NCBI RefSeq assembly: GCF_900111835.1
Contig: NZ_FOJP01000018.1
Coordinates: 1 to 64,000 of the forward strand
Direction of reading: 5' to 3'
DNA: 64,000 nucleotides
Source of the DNA: Metapseudomonas otitidis
GTDB lineage: Bacteria; Pseudomonadota; Gammaproteobacteria; Pseudomonadales; Pseudomonadaceae
Shown in pieces: positions 42,917 to 51,789 of this stretch (positions within the stretch are counted from its first letter, which is position 1; every line of letters starts with the position of its first letter). The position numbers were made by a program, and so were the translations under genes. The notes below the pieces were generated by a model, which had not been told where the DNA came from, made no database searches, and was given only the letters and a program-made list of their open reading frames with translations.

Positions 42917-43711
42917 ATGCCCAAGCACACCCTCAAAACCCTGGTCCTTGGACTGCTGCTGGCCAGCGGCATCGCCCAGGCCGCCGACAAGCCCCTCAAG
43001 CTCGGCACCACCGCCGCCTTTGCCCCACCCCTGGAAGTGGCGGTGGAGGAGGCCGCCAAGCAGGGCCTCAAGGTCGAGCTGGTGGAGTTCACCGACTGGA
43101 ACACGCCGAACATCACCCTGGCCAATGGCGACATCGACGCCAACTACTTCCAGCACACGCCCTTCCTGGAGAACGCCAACAAAGAGGGTGGGTTCACCCT
43201 GAAGGCCTTCGCCCCCGGGATCATCAACAACGTCGGCCTCTACTCGAAGAAGTACAAGGCCATCGCCGATCTGCCTGAGGGCGCCAAGGTGGCCATCGCC
43301 AACGACCCCATCAACGGCGGTCGTGGCCTGCAGCTGCTGCAGAAGGCCGGCCTGCTGAAGCTCAAGGAAGGCGTGGGCTACAAGGCGACCCTGGATGACA
43401 TCGTCGAGAACCCCAAGCACATCGACATCATCGAGCTGGAGGCCGTGCAACTGGTGCGCGCCCTGGACGACGTCGACCTGGCCCAGGGCTACCCGCACTA
43501 CATCCGCCTGGCCGGCACGATCGACCCCAACAGCGCGCTGCTCTTCGACGGCATCGAGAACAAGGAGTACGTCATCCAGTTCGTCACCCGTGGCGATTAC
43601 CAGGACGACGGCCGCCTGGCCAAGTTCGTCGAGGTGTACCAGCACTCGCCGCAGGTGCGTGCCGCACTCGACAAGGCTCATGGCTCGCTCTACCAGCCCG
43701 GCTGGCAGTGA
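42917..43711 (+). CDS. MetQ/NlpA-family substrate-binding protein
   Basis: 264 residues with a cleavable signal peptide (ending GIAQA, about residue 22) and no lipobox cysteine. The family patterns are present: VELVEFTDWNTPNITLANGDIDANYFQHTPFL (described here by its key D-N-T-P and Y-F-Q-H residues), GIINNVGLYSKK and VAIANDPINGGRGLQLLQ. It should bind methionine or a related sulfur compound in the periplasm and deliver it to the MetNI-type transporter encoded downstream. A 356-bp gap rich in repeats separates it from metN, which is unusual for this transporter. Confidence 0.88.
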   Translation: MPKHTLKTLVLGLLLASGIAQAADKPLKLGTTAAFAPPLEVAVEEAAKQGLKVELVEFTDWNTPNITLANGDIDANYFQHTPFLENANKEGGFTLKAFAPGIINNVGLYSKKYKAIADLPEGAKVAIANDPINGGRGLQLLQKAGLLKLKEGVGYKATLDDIVENPKHIDIIELEAVQLVRALDDVDLAQGYPHYIRLAGTIDPNSALLFDGIENKEYVIQFVTRGDYQDDGRLAKFVEVYQHSPQVRAALDKAHGSLYQPGWQ

Positions 43712-43727
43712 CGTCCCTGGGATAGGC

Positions 43728-43825
43728 GTGGGAGCGAATTCATTCCCGAAAGGAGCGCGCAGCGCTCCCGGGCGGCCCCGGCAGGGCAGTCCTTCGGCCT
43801 GCATCGCGGATGAATCCGCTCCCAC
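43728..43825. repeat. REPIN (paired REP elements) downstream of metQ
   Basis: GTGGGAGCGAATTCATTC at the left and GGATGAATCCGCTCCCAC at the right frame a GC-rich middle. The arms are slightly diverged from the copy at 42791-42885. Confidence 0.88.
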
Positions 43826-43901
43826 TCTAGGGACGACTTCAGTCGCCCAGAGGCAGCAGCGCTACCTCAATGGAGTCGAGGAGCAGCCCTGTGGGCTGCC
43901 T

Positions 43902-43922
43902 GGCGAATGAGTTCGCCCCTAC
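43902..43922 (-). repeat. Single REP element
   Basis: On the minus strand GTAGGGGCGAACTCATTCGCC resembles one REP arm (variant GTAGGGGCGAATTCATTCGCC) without an opposite partner. Confidence 0.6.
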
Positions 43923-43966
43923 GGAGGTTCGCCGTGCGGTTTGGTCGAGGGGGCTGGTGGACGCGC

Positions 43967-44014
43967 GTAGCCCGGGAGCTGTGCCGGATATCCCCGGGCT
44001 GAAGCCTGGGCTAC
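43967..44014. repeat. GTAGCCCGGG inverted repeat
   Basis: GTAGCCCGGG (43967-43976) pairs with CCTGGGCTAC (44005-44014), one mismatch, enclosing a second small stem. It looks like another dispersed intergenic repeat type; it could also attenuate transcription into metN. Confidence 0.5.
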
Positions 44015-44067
44015 TGCCTTCCACGGCTCCGCTTTTCGGGCTTTAAACAGATTTTCGAGAGGCCCAC

Positions 44068-45144
44068 ATGGTCAGTTTCAATCGCAACATCCGCCTGGAC
44101 CTGCCGCACATCCGGCTGCAGGGGCTGGGCAAGGCCTACCCTGGCAACCAGGGGCCGGTGCAGGCGCTGCAGGGCATCGACCTGGAAATCCGCCGGGGCG
44201 AGGTGTTCGGCATCATCGGCCGCAGCGGCGCCGGCAAGTCGTCGCTGATCCGCACCCTCAACCGCCTGGAGAAGCCCTCGGTGGGCCAGGTGGTGATAGA
44301 CGAGGAAGACATCGGCACCTTCGACGAGAAGCAGCTGGTGCTGCTGCGTCGCCGCGTCGGCATGATCTTCCAGCACTTCAACCTGATGTCGGCCAAGACC
44401 GTCTGGCAGAACGTCGCCTTGCCGCTGAAGGTGGCGGGCGTGGCCAAGGCCGATATCGAGCGCAAGGTCGCCGAGCTGCTGGCCCTGGTGGGCCTGGCGG
44501 AGAAGCGCGACGCCTACCCGGCGCAGCTGTCCGGCGGGCAGAAGCAGCGGGTTGGCATCGCCCGCGCGCTGGTGCACCAGCCGGAGATCCTGCTCTGCGA
44601 CGAGGCCACCTCGGCGCTGGACCCGGAAAGCACCCAGTCGATCCTGGCGCTGCTGCGTGACATCAATCGGCGCCTGGGCCTGACCATCGTGCTGATCACC
44701 CACGAGATGGGCGTGATCCGCGAGATCTGCGACCGCGTGGTGGTGCTGGAGCGGGGGCGGGTGGTGGAGCAGGGCGAGGTCTGGCAGGTGTTCGGCGACC
44801 CGCAGCACGCAGTCACCCGCACCCTGCTGGGCACCCTGCGCCACGAGTTGCCAGACGACCTGCAAGGCCGCCTGGCCAACGAACCGGTGCCCGGCGGTGA
44901 CCTGCTGCTGGACCTGCACTTCACGGGTGCCAGTGGCCGCGAGCCGGACCTGCTGGCCATTGCCCAGGGCCTGGGCGCGCGGGTGAGCCTGTTGCATGGC
45001 GGCATCGACCGCATCCAGGGACGCCCGCAGGGGCACCTGCTGGTGCGGGTCGGCCTGGCCGGGCTGGGCAGTACGCAGGTGCTGGAGCGTGCCCACCAAC
45101 TGGCGGACAAGGCGGAGGTGCGTGGCTATGTCGCCCATGCTTGA
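44068..45144 (+). CDS. metN: MetN-type ABC transporter ATPase
   Basis: 358 residues. Walker [10 protein letters not shown] (51-59), Q-loop IFQHFN, signature [15 protein letters not shown], Walker [17 protein letters not shown], and an H-loop ITHEMG. The C-terminal part (about 275-358) is a NIL (ACT-like) domain, which in MetN binds methionine and inhibits transport. The permease gene overlaps its end by 17 bp. Methionine or another small sulfur compound is the likely cargo. Confidence 0.92.
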   Translation: MVSFNRNIRLDLPHIRLQGLGKAYPGNQGPVQALQGIDLEIRRGEVFGIIGRSGAGKSSLIRTLNRLEKPSVGQVVIDEEDIGTFDEKQLVLLRRRVGMIFQHFNLMSAKTVWQNVALPLKVAGVAKADIERKVAELLALVGLAEKRDAYPAQLSGGQKQRVGIARALVHQPEILLCDEATSALDPESTQSILALLRDINRRLGLTIVLITHEMGVIREICDRVVVLERGRVVEQGEVWQVFGDPQHAVTRTLLGTLRHELPDDLQGRLANEPVPGGDLLLDLHFTGASGREPDLLAIAQGLGARVSLLHGGIDRIQGRPQGHLLVRVGLAGLGSTQVLERAHQLADKAEVRGYVAHA

Positions 45145-45781
45145 TCGGCTCTGGACCGGGCTGCTGGACACCCTGCTGATGATCGGCGCCTCGTCGCTGA
45201 TCGTGCTGCTGGTGGGCATTCCGCTGGCGTTGGTGCTGGTGACCACCGGGCCGGGCGGGATCTTCGAGGCACGTGTGCTGAACCGCACCCTGGGCAGCGT
45301 GGTGAACGTGCTGCGTTCGGTGCCCTTCCTGATCCTGATGGTGGCGCTGATTCCCTTCACCCGGTTGATCGTCGGCACCAGCTACGGCGTCTGGGCCGCG
45401 GTGGTGCCGCTGACCATCGCTGCCACGCCGTTCTTCGCGCGCATCGCCGAGGTGAGCCTGCGGGAGGTGGATTTCGGTCTGGTGGAGGCGGCCCAGGCCA
45501 TGGGTTGCCAGCGTCGTCACATCATCTGGAATGTGCTGCTGCCGGAGGCGCGGCCGGGCATCGTCGGTGGCTTCACCATCACCCTGGTGACCATGATCAA
45601 CTCCTCCGCCATGGCCGGCGCCATCGGCGCGGGCGGCCTGGGCGACCTGGCGTACCGCTACGGCTACCAGCGCTTCGACACTCAGATCATGCTCACGGTG
45701 ATCATCGTGCTGGTGCTGCTGGTGACCCTCATCCAGTTCGGCGGCGACCGCCTGGCGCGGTTGCTGAACAAGCGGGCCTGA
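45128..45781 (+). CDS. metI: MetI-type ABC transporter permease
   Basis: 217 residues from ATG 45128 (GGAGG upstream), the usual MetI length. A second ATG lies three codons further in. Five hydrophobic segments; the EAA-like loop [22 protein letters not shown] contacts the ATPase (key E-A-A and the G seven residues on). It ends before the inverted repeats at 45785-45824. It forms a MetQNI-type importer with the two preceding genes. Confidence 0.92.
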   Translation: MSPMLDRLWTGLLDTLLMIGASSLIVLLVGIPLALVLVTTGPGGIFEARVLNRTLGSVVNVLRSVPFLILMVALIPFTRLIVGTSYGVWAAVVPLTIAATPFFARIAEVSLREVDFGLVEAAQAMGCQRRHIIWNVLLPEARPGIVGGFTITLVTMINSSAMAGAIGAGGLGDLAYRYGYQRFDTQIMLTVIIVLVLLVTLIQFGGDRLARLLNKRA

Positions 45782-45784
45782 GGG

Positions 45785-45824
45785 CTGTTGCTGGAGCAAC
45801 AGTCCGGCAACAGGCTGTTGCCGG
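45785..45824 (+). promoter_or_regulatory. Inverted repeats, candidate sigma-54 activator enhancer, copy 2
   Basis: CTGTTGC-TGGA-GCAACAG (45785-45802) repeats the motif found at 38817. A second perfect repeat, CCGGCAACAG-G-CTGTTGCCGG (45804-45824), carries the same half-sites in the opposite order. It may also terminate metI transcription, although no T-run follows. The first repeat is 101 bp upstream of the sigma-54 promoter. Confidence 0.6.
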
Positions 45825-45885
45825 GTGTACAGCAGGGCGAGGCAGGGCAGGGCGCCAGGCCGCGCCGGCCGGGGCGCTGAGGGTT

Positions 45886-45901
45886 GGCATGGCGGCTGCA
45901 T
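45886..45901 (+). promoter_or_regulatory. Sigma-54 (-24/-12) promoter of the SsuABC-like operon
   Basis: TGGCATGGCGGCTGCA has GG-N10-GC and fits TGGCACG-N4-TTGCA with two mismatches. Transcription would begin near 45912, about 70 bp before the first ATG. Confidence 0.75.
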
Positions 45902-45983
45902 ATTCCCTGATCAAAGCGTGATGACGGCTATGGATAGCTGGATCGAATAAGGAGCGTCGCGCGTCTTCTGTCAGGAGCCTTCC

Positions 45984-46991
45984 ATGAGCCATTTCCCCCT
46001 GCGGGCCCGCCGGCCCGGTTTTCTCGGTCGCGTCGTCGGGCTGCTGGCCGCCTGCGCGGTACTCGCCTCGCCGTTGGCCGCCCAGGCCGAGACGCCGCCT
46101 GAGCAGGTCCGCCTCGACTACGCCTACTACTCGCCCACCAGCCTGGTGCTGCGCCATTTCGGCTGGCTGGAGCAGGCCCTGGGCCCGGATACGCGGGTGA
46201 GCTGGGTGCTGAGCCAGGGCAGCAACCGCTCGCTGGAGTACCTCAACGGCGGCAGCATCGACTTCGCCTCCACCGCCGGGTTGGCGGCCGTCCTGAGCCG
46301 GGCCAACGGCAGCCCGATCAAGACCGTGTACATCGCCAGCCGCCCCGAGTGGACGGCCCTGGCGGTACGCAAGGACTCGCCGATCAAGACCCTGGCCGAC
46401 CTCAAGGGCCGCAAGATCGCCGCGACCAAGGGCACCGATCCCTACCTGTTCACCCTGCGCAGCCTGGAACAGGCCGGCCTGGGCAAGGACGACGTGGAGC
46501 TGGTGCACCTGCAGCACCCGGATGGCCGCGTGGCCCTGGAGCGCGGTGACGTGGACGCCTGGGCCGGGCTCGATCCGCACCTGGCGGCCAGCCAGCTGCA
46601 GTCGGGGGCGCGCATCCTCTACCGCAACCTGGATTTCAACAGCTACGGGGTAGTGAGCGTGACCGAGGGCTTCGCCGCCGAACACCCGCAGACCATCAAG
46701 CAGGTGCTGCAGGCCTATGAGAAGGCCCGGCAGTGGGCGCGGGAGAACCCCGAGCCGCTGGCGGAGCTGCTGGCCAAGGAGTCCGGCCTGCCGCTGGAGG
46801 TGGCGCGGCTGCAACTGTCGCGCACCGACTTCTCCAACGCCCAGCCGGGCGCGGAGCACATCGCTGCGCTGAAGGCGGCGGCGCCGATCCTCGCCAGCGA
46901 GGGCCTGGTACGCCGTGGCGTGGACGTGGCCCAGGTGGTGGACCAGTTGATCGACCCGAGCTTTGGCACCCAGGCCATCGCCCGCCAGTGA
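45984..46991 (+). CDS. SsuA-like sulfonate-family substrate-binding protein
   Basis: 335 residues with a long signal peptide (about 1-36, ending PLAAQA). The mature protein shows the SsuA/TauA/NMT1-like pattern: DYAYYSPTSLVLRHFGWLE, QGSNRSLEYLNGGSIDFAST (key S-N and D-F-A residues), LADLKGRKIAATKGTDPY and GLDPHLAASQL. It probably binds an aliphatic sulfonate or sulfate ester in the periplasm. It is the first gene of a three-gene ABC operon behind a sigma-54 promoter. The precise ligand is not readable from sequence. Confidence 0.9.
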   Translation: MSHFPLRARRPGFLGRVVGLLAACAVLASPLAAQAETPPEQVRLDYAYYSPTSLVLRHFGWLEQALGPDTRVSWVLSQGSNRSLEYLNGGSIDFASTAGLAAVLSRANGSPIKTVYIASRPEWTALAVRKDSPIKTLADLKGRKIAATKGTDPYLFTLRSLEQAGLGKDDVELVHLQHPDGRVALERGDVDAWAGLDPHLAASQLQSGARILYRNLDFNSYGVVSVTEGFAAEHPQTIKQVLQAYEKARQWARENPEPLAELLAKESGLPLEVARLQLSRTDFSNAQPGAEHIAALKAAAPILASEGLVRRGVDVAQVVDQLIDPSFGTQAIARQ

Positions 46992-47013
46992 TGCAGTACC
47001 CCAGGAGAGCCCG

Positions 47014-47856
47014 ATGAGCAGCAAGAGCAAGACCCTGGCGGTGCCGCCGCGCCCCTGGCGACCCGCCGTGCCACTGGCCGCGCTGGTGGTGCGGGCCAAG
47101 GGGCTGGCGATTCCCCTGGCGGCGATCCTGCTGCTGGAGGTGGCCGTGCGTGCGGGCTGGGTGCCGGCGTACCAGATGCCGGCCCCCAGCGACATCCTGC
47201 TGACCCTGCAGGAGCTGGCGGCCGGGCCGCTGTGGGGGCATATCGGGGTCAGCCTGGGGCGCGTGGCCGCCGGGTTCGCCGTGGGGGCGTCCCTGGCGCT
47301 GGTCGCTGCTGCCTGGGTGGGTCTGAGCCGCGAGGCGGAGGCCTACCTGGAGCCGACCCTGGCCGCGTTGCGGGCGATTCCCAGCCTGGCCTGGGTTCCG
47401 CTCCTGCTGCTGTGGCTGGGCATCGACGAGCGTTCGAAGGTGGTGCTGATCGCCATCGGTGCGTTCTTCCCGGTTTACCTGAACGGGGTGGCGGCGATCC
47501 GCAACATCGACCGCAAGCTGGTGGAGGTGGGGCGCATGTACGCCTTCGGGCGGCTTCGGCTGGCCCGCCGCATCCTGTTGCCGGCGGCCCTGCCGGGGCT
47601 GTTCACGGGGTTGCGGGGTGGACTCAGCCTGGCCTGGATGTTCCTCGTGGCGGCTGAGCTGATCGCGGCCACCCGGGGCCTGGGCTACCTGCTGACCGAC
47701 GGCCGGGAAACCTCGCGGCCGGACCTGGTGCTGGCGGCGATCATCGTCCTGGCGCTGCTGGGCAAGCTCAGCGATGGGCTGCTGGCGACGCTGGAGCGGC
47801 GCCTGCTGGTGTGGCGCGATGCCTTCGCCGGCGAAGGCGGGGAGGCGCAACCATGA
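47014..47856 (+). CDS. SsuC-like ABC transporter permease
   Basis: 280 residues from the ATG with AGGAGAG upstream. Six hydrophobic segments and the EAA loop (VEVGRMYAFGRLRLARRILLPAALP, key E-G and the distal LPAALP) are as in SsuC/TauC. TRGLGYLLTDG near residue 220-230 is typical of the family. The stop overlaps the ATPase start (ATGA). It transports the compound captured by the preceding binding protein. Confidence 0.9.
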   Translation: MSSKSKTLAVPPRPWRPAVPLAALVVRAKGLAIPLAAILLLEVAVRAGWVPAYQMPAPSDILLTLQELAAGPLWGHIGVSLGRVAAGFAVGASLALVAAAWVGLSREAEAYLEPTLAALRAIPSLAWVPLLLLWLGIDERSKVVLIAIGAFFPVYLNGVAAIRNIDRKLVEVGRMYAFGRLRLARRILLPAALPGLFTGLRGGLSLAWMFLVAAELIAATRGLGYLLTDGRETSRPDLVLAAIIVLALLGKLSDGLLATLERRLLVWRDAFAGEGGEAQP

Positions 47857-48566
47857 GCCTGCCCCTGCTGGATTTCCGCGTACAGCGCAAGGCGTTCGCC
47901 GGGCACACGGTGCTGCAGGACGTGCACCTGCAACTGGCCGAGGGCGAGGTGGTGAGCCTGCTGGGCCCCAGTGGCTGCGGCAAGAGCACCCTGCTGCGCA
48001 TCGTCGCCGGCCTGGAGCGTGACTACAGCGGCCAGGCGCTGCGCGGTGAAGGCGAGGTGGCCTTCGTGTTCCAGGAGCCGCGCCTGATGCCCTGGCTGAC
48101 GGTGGCGGAGAACATCGGTTTCGCCGATGACCGGGCCTACGACCGGCCCCGGGTGGCGCAACTGATCCGCGAGGTGGGGCTGGAGGGGTTCGAGCAGGCC
48201 CTGCCCAAGCAACTGTCGGGCGGGATGGCCCAGCGCGTGGCCATTGCCCGGGGGCTGTATTCGCGGCCCCGGGTGTTGCTGCTGGATGAGCCCTTCAGCG
48301 CGGTGGATGCCTTCACCCGGATGAAGCTGCAGGATTTGCTGCTGGCCCTGGCTGCGCACCACGGCATTGCGCTGCTGCTGGTCACCCACGATGTGGACGA
48401 GGCCCTCTACCTGGGCGACCGCGTGCTGGTGATGGGCAGTCGCCCGGGGCGGGTGCTGGAGACGTTGGAGGTGCCGCTCGCACGCCCCCGCGACCGACGC
48501 GACCCGCTGCTGGCGCAGTTGCGTGCCGAGGCGTTGACGGCGTTGCACCGGGCCCACGCGTTCTAG
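47853..48566 (+). CDS. SsuB-like ABC transporter ATPase
   Basis: 237 residues. Walker A GPSGCGKST (38-46), Q-loop FQEPRLMPWLTVAENI (strongly SsuB/TauB-like), signature LSGGMAQRVAIARGL, Walker B VLLLDEPFSAVD and H-loop VTHDVDEAL. It completes the SsuABC-type importer. Translation is coupled to the permease by an ATGA overlap. Only 6 bp separate its stop from that of the convergent HD-GYP gene. Confidence 0.93.
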   Translation: MSLPLLDFRVQRKAFAGHTVLQDVHLQLAEGEVVSLLGPSGCGKSTLLRIVAGLERDYSGQALRGEGEVAFVFQEPRLMPWLTVAENIGFADDRAYDRPRVAQLIREVGLEGFEQALPKQLSGGMAQRVAIARGLYSRPRVLLLDEPFSAVDAFTRMKLQDLLLALAAHHGIALLLVTHDVDEALYLGDRVLVMGSRPGRVLETLEVPLARPRDRRDPLLAQLRAEALTALHRAHAF

Positions 48567-48572
48567 TGACCC

Positions 48573-49823
48573 TCAGCCGGTGGTCTTGCGCCGGGGATCG
48601 GGGATGCCGGACCAGAGCTCGTCGAGGTTGCGGAAGTTCCAGTCCGCCGGGGATTCTCGGCCGACGATGCGATCGCGGCCGGCGAGCTTGGCCAGGTCCA
48701 CCACTTCCTGGGGGATCGCGGTCTTCAGTCGGGCGGAATAGAACACCTTGACCTTGGGCGTGGTGAGGGACTTCTCGTGCTGCTCCATCACCACGCCCAG
48801 GCGCCCGCTCTCCAGACGCACCAGGGACCCGGTGGGGTAGATGCCGATGGATTTGACGAAGGCCTGGAAAACCAGCTCGTCGAAGTGGTCCTTGCTCCAT
48901 TCGGCCATGCGGCGGATGGATTCGGCCGGGTCCCAGCCACGCTTGTAGGGGCGGTCGGAGGTGATGGCGTCGTAGACGTCGCAGACCGCGCCCATCTTGG
49001 CCAGCAGGCTGATCTGGTCGCCGGCCAGGCGGTGCGGGTAGCCGGTGCCGTCGACCTTCTCGTGGTGGTGCAGGCAGACGTCCAGCACCAGGGCGCTGAC
49101 CTGGTGGCTCTCCAGCAGGATGCGCGCGCCTTCCTCGGGGTGCTTGCGTACGCACTGGAACTCGTCGTCGGTGAGCTTGCCGGGCTTGTTCAGCACATCC
49201 ATGGGGATGGCCATCTTGCCGATGTCGTGCAGCAGGCCGGCCAGCCCGGCCTCGCGCACCTGGGCCTCGCCCAGGCCAAGCTGGCGGGCGAGGGCGATCA
49301 TCAGGGCGCACACGGCCACGGAGTGCATGTAGGTGTATTCGTCGGCGGTCTTCAGCCGCGCCAGGCTGATCAGCGCATTGGGGTGGCGCAGCACCGAGTC
49401 GGAGATTTCCTGCACCAGGCCCTGGGCGTCGTCGACGCTGATGGCCTTGCCCATGCGGGCGTCGCTGAACATGCTCACCACGGCGTCCTTGGCCTTGGCA
49501 CAGAGCATAGCGGCACGGCTGACTTCGCTTTCCAGGTCGGCACGCTCGATGGGCGGCGCCTGCTCGGCGGCGGCCAGGCGGGCGTCGATCTCGGCTTCGG
49601 CCTCCTCGACGCTGACGCTGGGCTGGTCCTGGTGGATATCCAGGCCCTTGTCGGTGTCGATCCAGACTTCATGAACATCGCTGTTGCGGATGCGCTGCAG
49701 GTCCTTGTCGGTCTTGACCACGAACTTGGCGCGGAAGAACGGGTGGTCCATCCATGAACCGCAGAACTCCTGAACGTACATGCCCAATTGCAGGTCGGTG
49801 GTGGCGATGCGTTTGAGTGTCAT
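48573..49823 (-). CDS. HD-GYP c-di-GMP phosphodiesterase
   Basis: 416 residues. An N-terminal DUF3391 region (about 1-125; LKRIATTDLQLGMYVQEF) precedes an HD-GYP domain (about 155-330) with HD at 199-200 (LLHDIGK) and HHHEKVDGTGYP at 252-263. All metal-binding and signature residues are present, so c-di-GMP (or pGpG) hydrolysis is expected. It starts at ATG 49823; upstream in-frame sequence is not protein-like. It is divergent from the REC-GGDEF-EAL gene, placing two c-di-GMP enzymes beside one another. Confidence 0.92.
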   Translation of the reverse strand: MTLKRIATTDLQLGMYVQEFCGSWMDHPFFRAKFVVKTDKDLQRIRNSDVHEVWIDTDKGLDIHQDQPSVSVEEAEAEIDARLAAAEQAPPIERADLESEVSRAAMLCAKAKDAVVSMFSDARMGKAISVDDAQGLVQEISDSVLRHPNALISLARLKTADEYTYMHSVAVCALMIALARQLGLGEAQVREAGLAGLLHDIGKMAIPMDVLNKPGKLTDDEFQCVRKHPEEGARILLESHQVSALVLDVCLHHHEKVDGTGYPHRLAGDQISLLAKMGAVCDVYDAITSDRPYKRGWDPAESIRRMAEWSKDHFDELVFQAFVKSIGIYPTGSLVRLESGRLGVVMEQHEKSLTTPKVKVFYSARLKTAIPQEVVDLAKLAGRDRIVGRESPADWNFRNLDELWSGIPDPRRKTTG

Positions 49824-50058
49824 GGCACTACTCTGACGGGGGAAAGGCGCTCGGCAGGGCCGGCTGACACTCACTATAGGCGGGCGATGGCCGGCTTTGA
49901 AACGCCGCCTGCAAGCTTGCACGGCTGTTCTATCTTGAGTGAAGGCGCCGCGCGGCATGCGGCGTTCCGTCTTCGCCCGACGACCGTCCGGCGGCCCAAT
50001 GGCACCGTGCCATATTCGTCTAGTCTCTCTGTCAATCAGGGAAAGCGAGTAGCAGGGA

Positions 50059-51789
50059 ATGCAGGATTCTTTCAGCTCCGAGCCGGTGATCCTGATCGTC
50101 GATGACCAGGCCAGCGACGTCCTCATCCTCAGCGAGGCGATCCGCGACCTGGCGTCCATTCATGTCGCCAACGGGGGAACGGGAACGCTGGATGTGGCGC
50201 GGGCCTGCCGCCCGGACGTGGTGCTGCTGGACATCCAGATGCCGCTGATGGACGGCTTCGAGATCTGCCGGGCGATCAAGTCGGACCCGAAGTTGCGCGG
50301 GGCCTCGGTGCTGTTCGTCACCGCCCACAGCGGGCCGGAGAACGAGTTGAAGGCGCTGGAGAGCGGTGCCCTGGGCTTCATCCGCAAGCCACTCAACCTG
50401 CCGCTGGTGCGCGCCCATGTGCGTGCCCACCTGGATCTGCGCGAGCAGGCCAAGCGGGTGGTCTGCTTCGATGCCCTGACCGGTCTGCCCAACCGCGCCC
50501 TGCTGCAGGACCGTGCGGCCCAGGCCATCCAGAAGGCCCGGCGCAGCGAGGGGCGGGTGGCGATGCTCATGCTGGACCTGGACAACTTCAAGTTCCTCAA
50601 CGACACCATCGGCCATTCCATCGGGGACCAGGTGCTGCGCGAGGTGGCCCATCGGCTGTCTGCAGCGGTGCGTTCGGTGGACACGGTGAGCCGCCAGGGC
50701 GGTGACGAGTTCGTGGTGCTGCTGCCGGACGTGCAGGGCTTCGATGCGGTGGGGGATTTTGCCGACCGGCTGCTGGGGATCATCGCCCAGCCGCTGCTGA
50801 TCAACGGCAACCGCTATGACTTGTCGGGGAGCATCGGCATCAGCTTTTTCCCCGATGATTGCGACAATTTCGAGTCGCTTTACCGCTATGCGGACGCGGC
50901 GATGTATCAGGCCAAGCAGGAGGGCCGCAATCGCTTCCGCTTCTTCTCCGAGCAGATCGAGAACAGCACCCGGGCCCGCCACATGCTCGAACGGCATATG
51001 CGCCGGGCGCTGGAGCAGCGGGTGTTCGAGGTGTTCTACCAGGCCAAGGTGGACGTCACCGACGGCCGCCCCAGCGGCGTGGAGGCATTGGTCCGCTGGC
51101 GCACCTCCGATGGGCAACTGGTGTCGCCGGCGGACTTCATCCCCCTGGCGGAGGAGACGGGGCTGATCATCCCCATTGGCAAGTTCGTGATGCTGCAGGC
51201 CTGCAACGATGCCCAGCGGATGATCGCCATGGGCTGGCCGGTGTGCATGAGCGTGAACATCTCGGCGGTGCAGTTCCGTGAGGAGAGCTTCCTCGGCATG
51301 GTCACGGCCATCCTCGAGGAGTCGGGCCTGCCGCCGAACCACCTGGAACTGGAAATCACCGAGGGGGTGCTGGCCCACGACATCGACCGCACCCGTGCCA
51401 CCCTGCTGGCGCTGAAGGAGATCGGCGTGCGCATCGCCATCGATGACTTCGGCACGGGTTACTCCAGCCTGGCCTACCTCAAGCGCCTGCCCATCGATGT
51501 GCTGAAGATCGACCAGAGCTTCGTCCGCGAGATGCTCACCGACCGCAGCGATGCGGCCATCATCGAGGCGGTCATCCGCCTGGCCCAGGCGCTGGACCTG
51601 GAACTGGTGGCCGAGGGCGTGGAGTGTCCGCGCCAGGCCCGGCGTCTTCAGGAGCTGGGGTGGCGGCTGATGCAGGGCTACCTGTTCTGCCGGCCGCTGC
51701 CCTACGAGGACGCCTGTGGCTTCCTCGCCGAGCACTGTGAGCACCCGCGCTGCTGGACCACTCTGGATGGCGAGGGGGAGGCCGAGTGA
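50059..51789 (+). CDS. REC-GGDEF-EAL response regulator
   Basis: 576 residues. Receiver (about 10-125) with Asp58 (VVLLDIQMP) and Lys110; GGDEF domain (about 135-295) with intact GGDEF (214-218); EAL domain (about 305-560) with EAL (342-344), NISAVQF, ELEITEG, IDDFGTGYSSLAYL, LKIDQSF, AEGVE and QGYLF. Both catalytic sites look intact, so phosphorylation could switch between making and degrading c-di-GMP. The I-site RxxD before GGDEF is not matched (VDTV), so product inhibition may be weak. The next gene, a large hybrid kinase, overlaps by 4 bp and is the likely phosphate donor. Confidence 0.93.
   Translation: MQDSFSSEPVILIVDDQASDVLILSEAIRDLASIHVANGGTGTLDVARACRPDVVLLDIQMPLMDGFEICRAIKSDPKLRGASVLFVTAHSGPENELKALESGALGFIRKPLNLPLVRAHVRAHLDLREQAKRVVCFDALTGLPNRALLQDRAAQAIQKARRSEGRVAMLMLDLDNFKFLNDTIGHSIGDQVLREVAHRLSAAVRSVDTVSRQGGDEFVVLLPDVQGFDAVGDFADRLLGIIAQPLLINGNRYDLSGSIGISFFPDDCDNFESLYRYADAAMYQAKQEGRNRFRFFSEQIENSTRARHMLERHMRRALEQRVFEVFYQAKVDVTDGRPSGVEALVRWRTSDGQLVSPADFIPLAEETGLIIPIGKFVMLQACNDAQRMIAMGWPVCMSVNISAVQFREESFLGMVTAILEESGLPPNHLELEITEGVLAHDIDRTRATLLALKEIGVRIAIDDFGTGYSSLAYLKRLPIDVLKIDQSFVREMLTDRSDAAIIEAVIRLAQALDLELVAEGVECPRQARRLQELGWRLMQGYLFCRPLPYEDACGFLAEHCEHPRCWTTLDGEGEAE

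Larger units (their letters stand above)
43712..44067. other. Repeat-rich gap between metQ- and metN-like genes
   Basis: This 356-bp stretch holds a REPIN (43728-43825), a single REP (43902-43922) and a larger inverted repeat (43967-44014). No gene was recognised. A promoter for metN would have to lie in the last 50 bases or within the repeats. Confidence 0.7.

Noticed and set aside
42791-43825. Repeated GTGGGAGCG... units considered as a CRISPR array
   Set aside because: They are inverted REP pairs without regular direct repeats, spacers or cas genes.
45804-45824. CCGGCAACAG/CTGTTGCCGG taken as a plain metI terminator
   Set aside because: Possible, but no T-run follows, and the half-sites match the candidate activator repeat, so regulation is the better single explanation.
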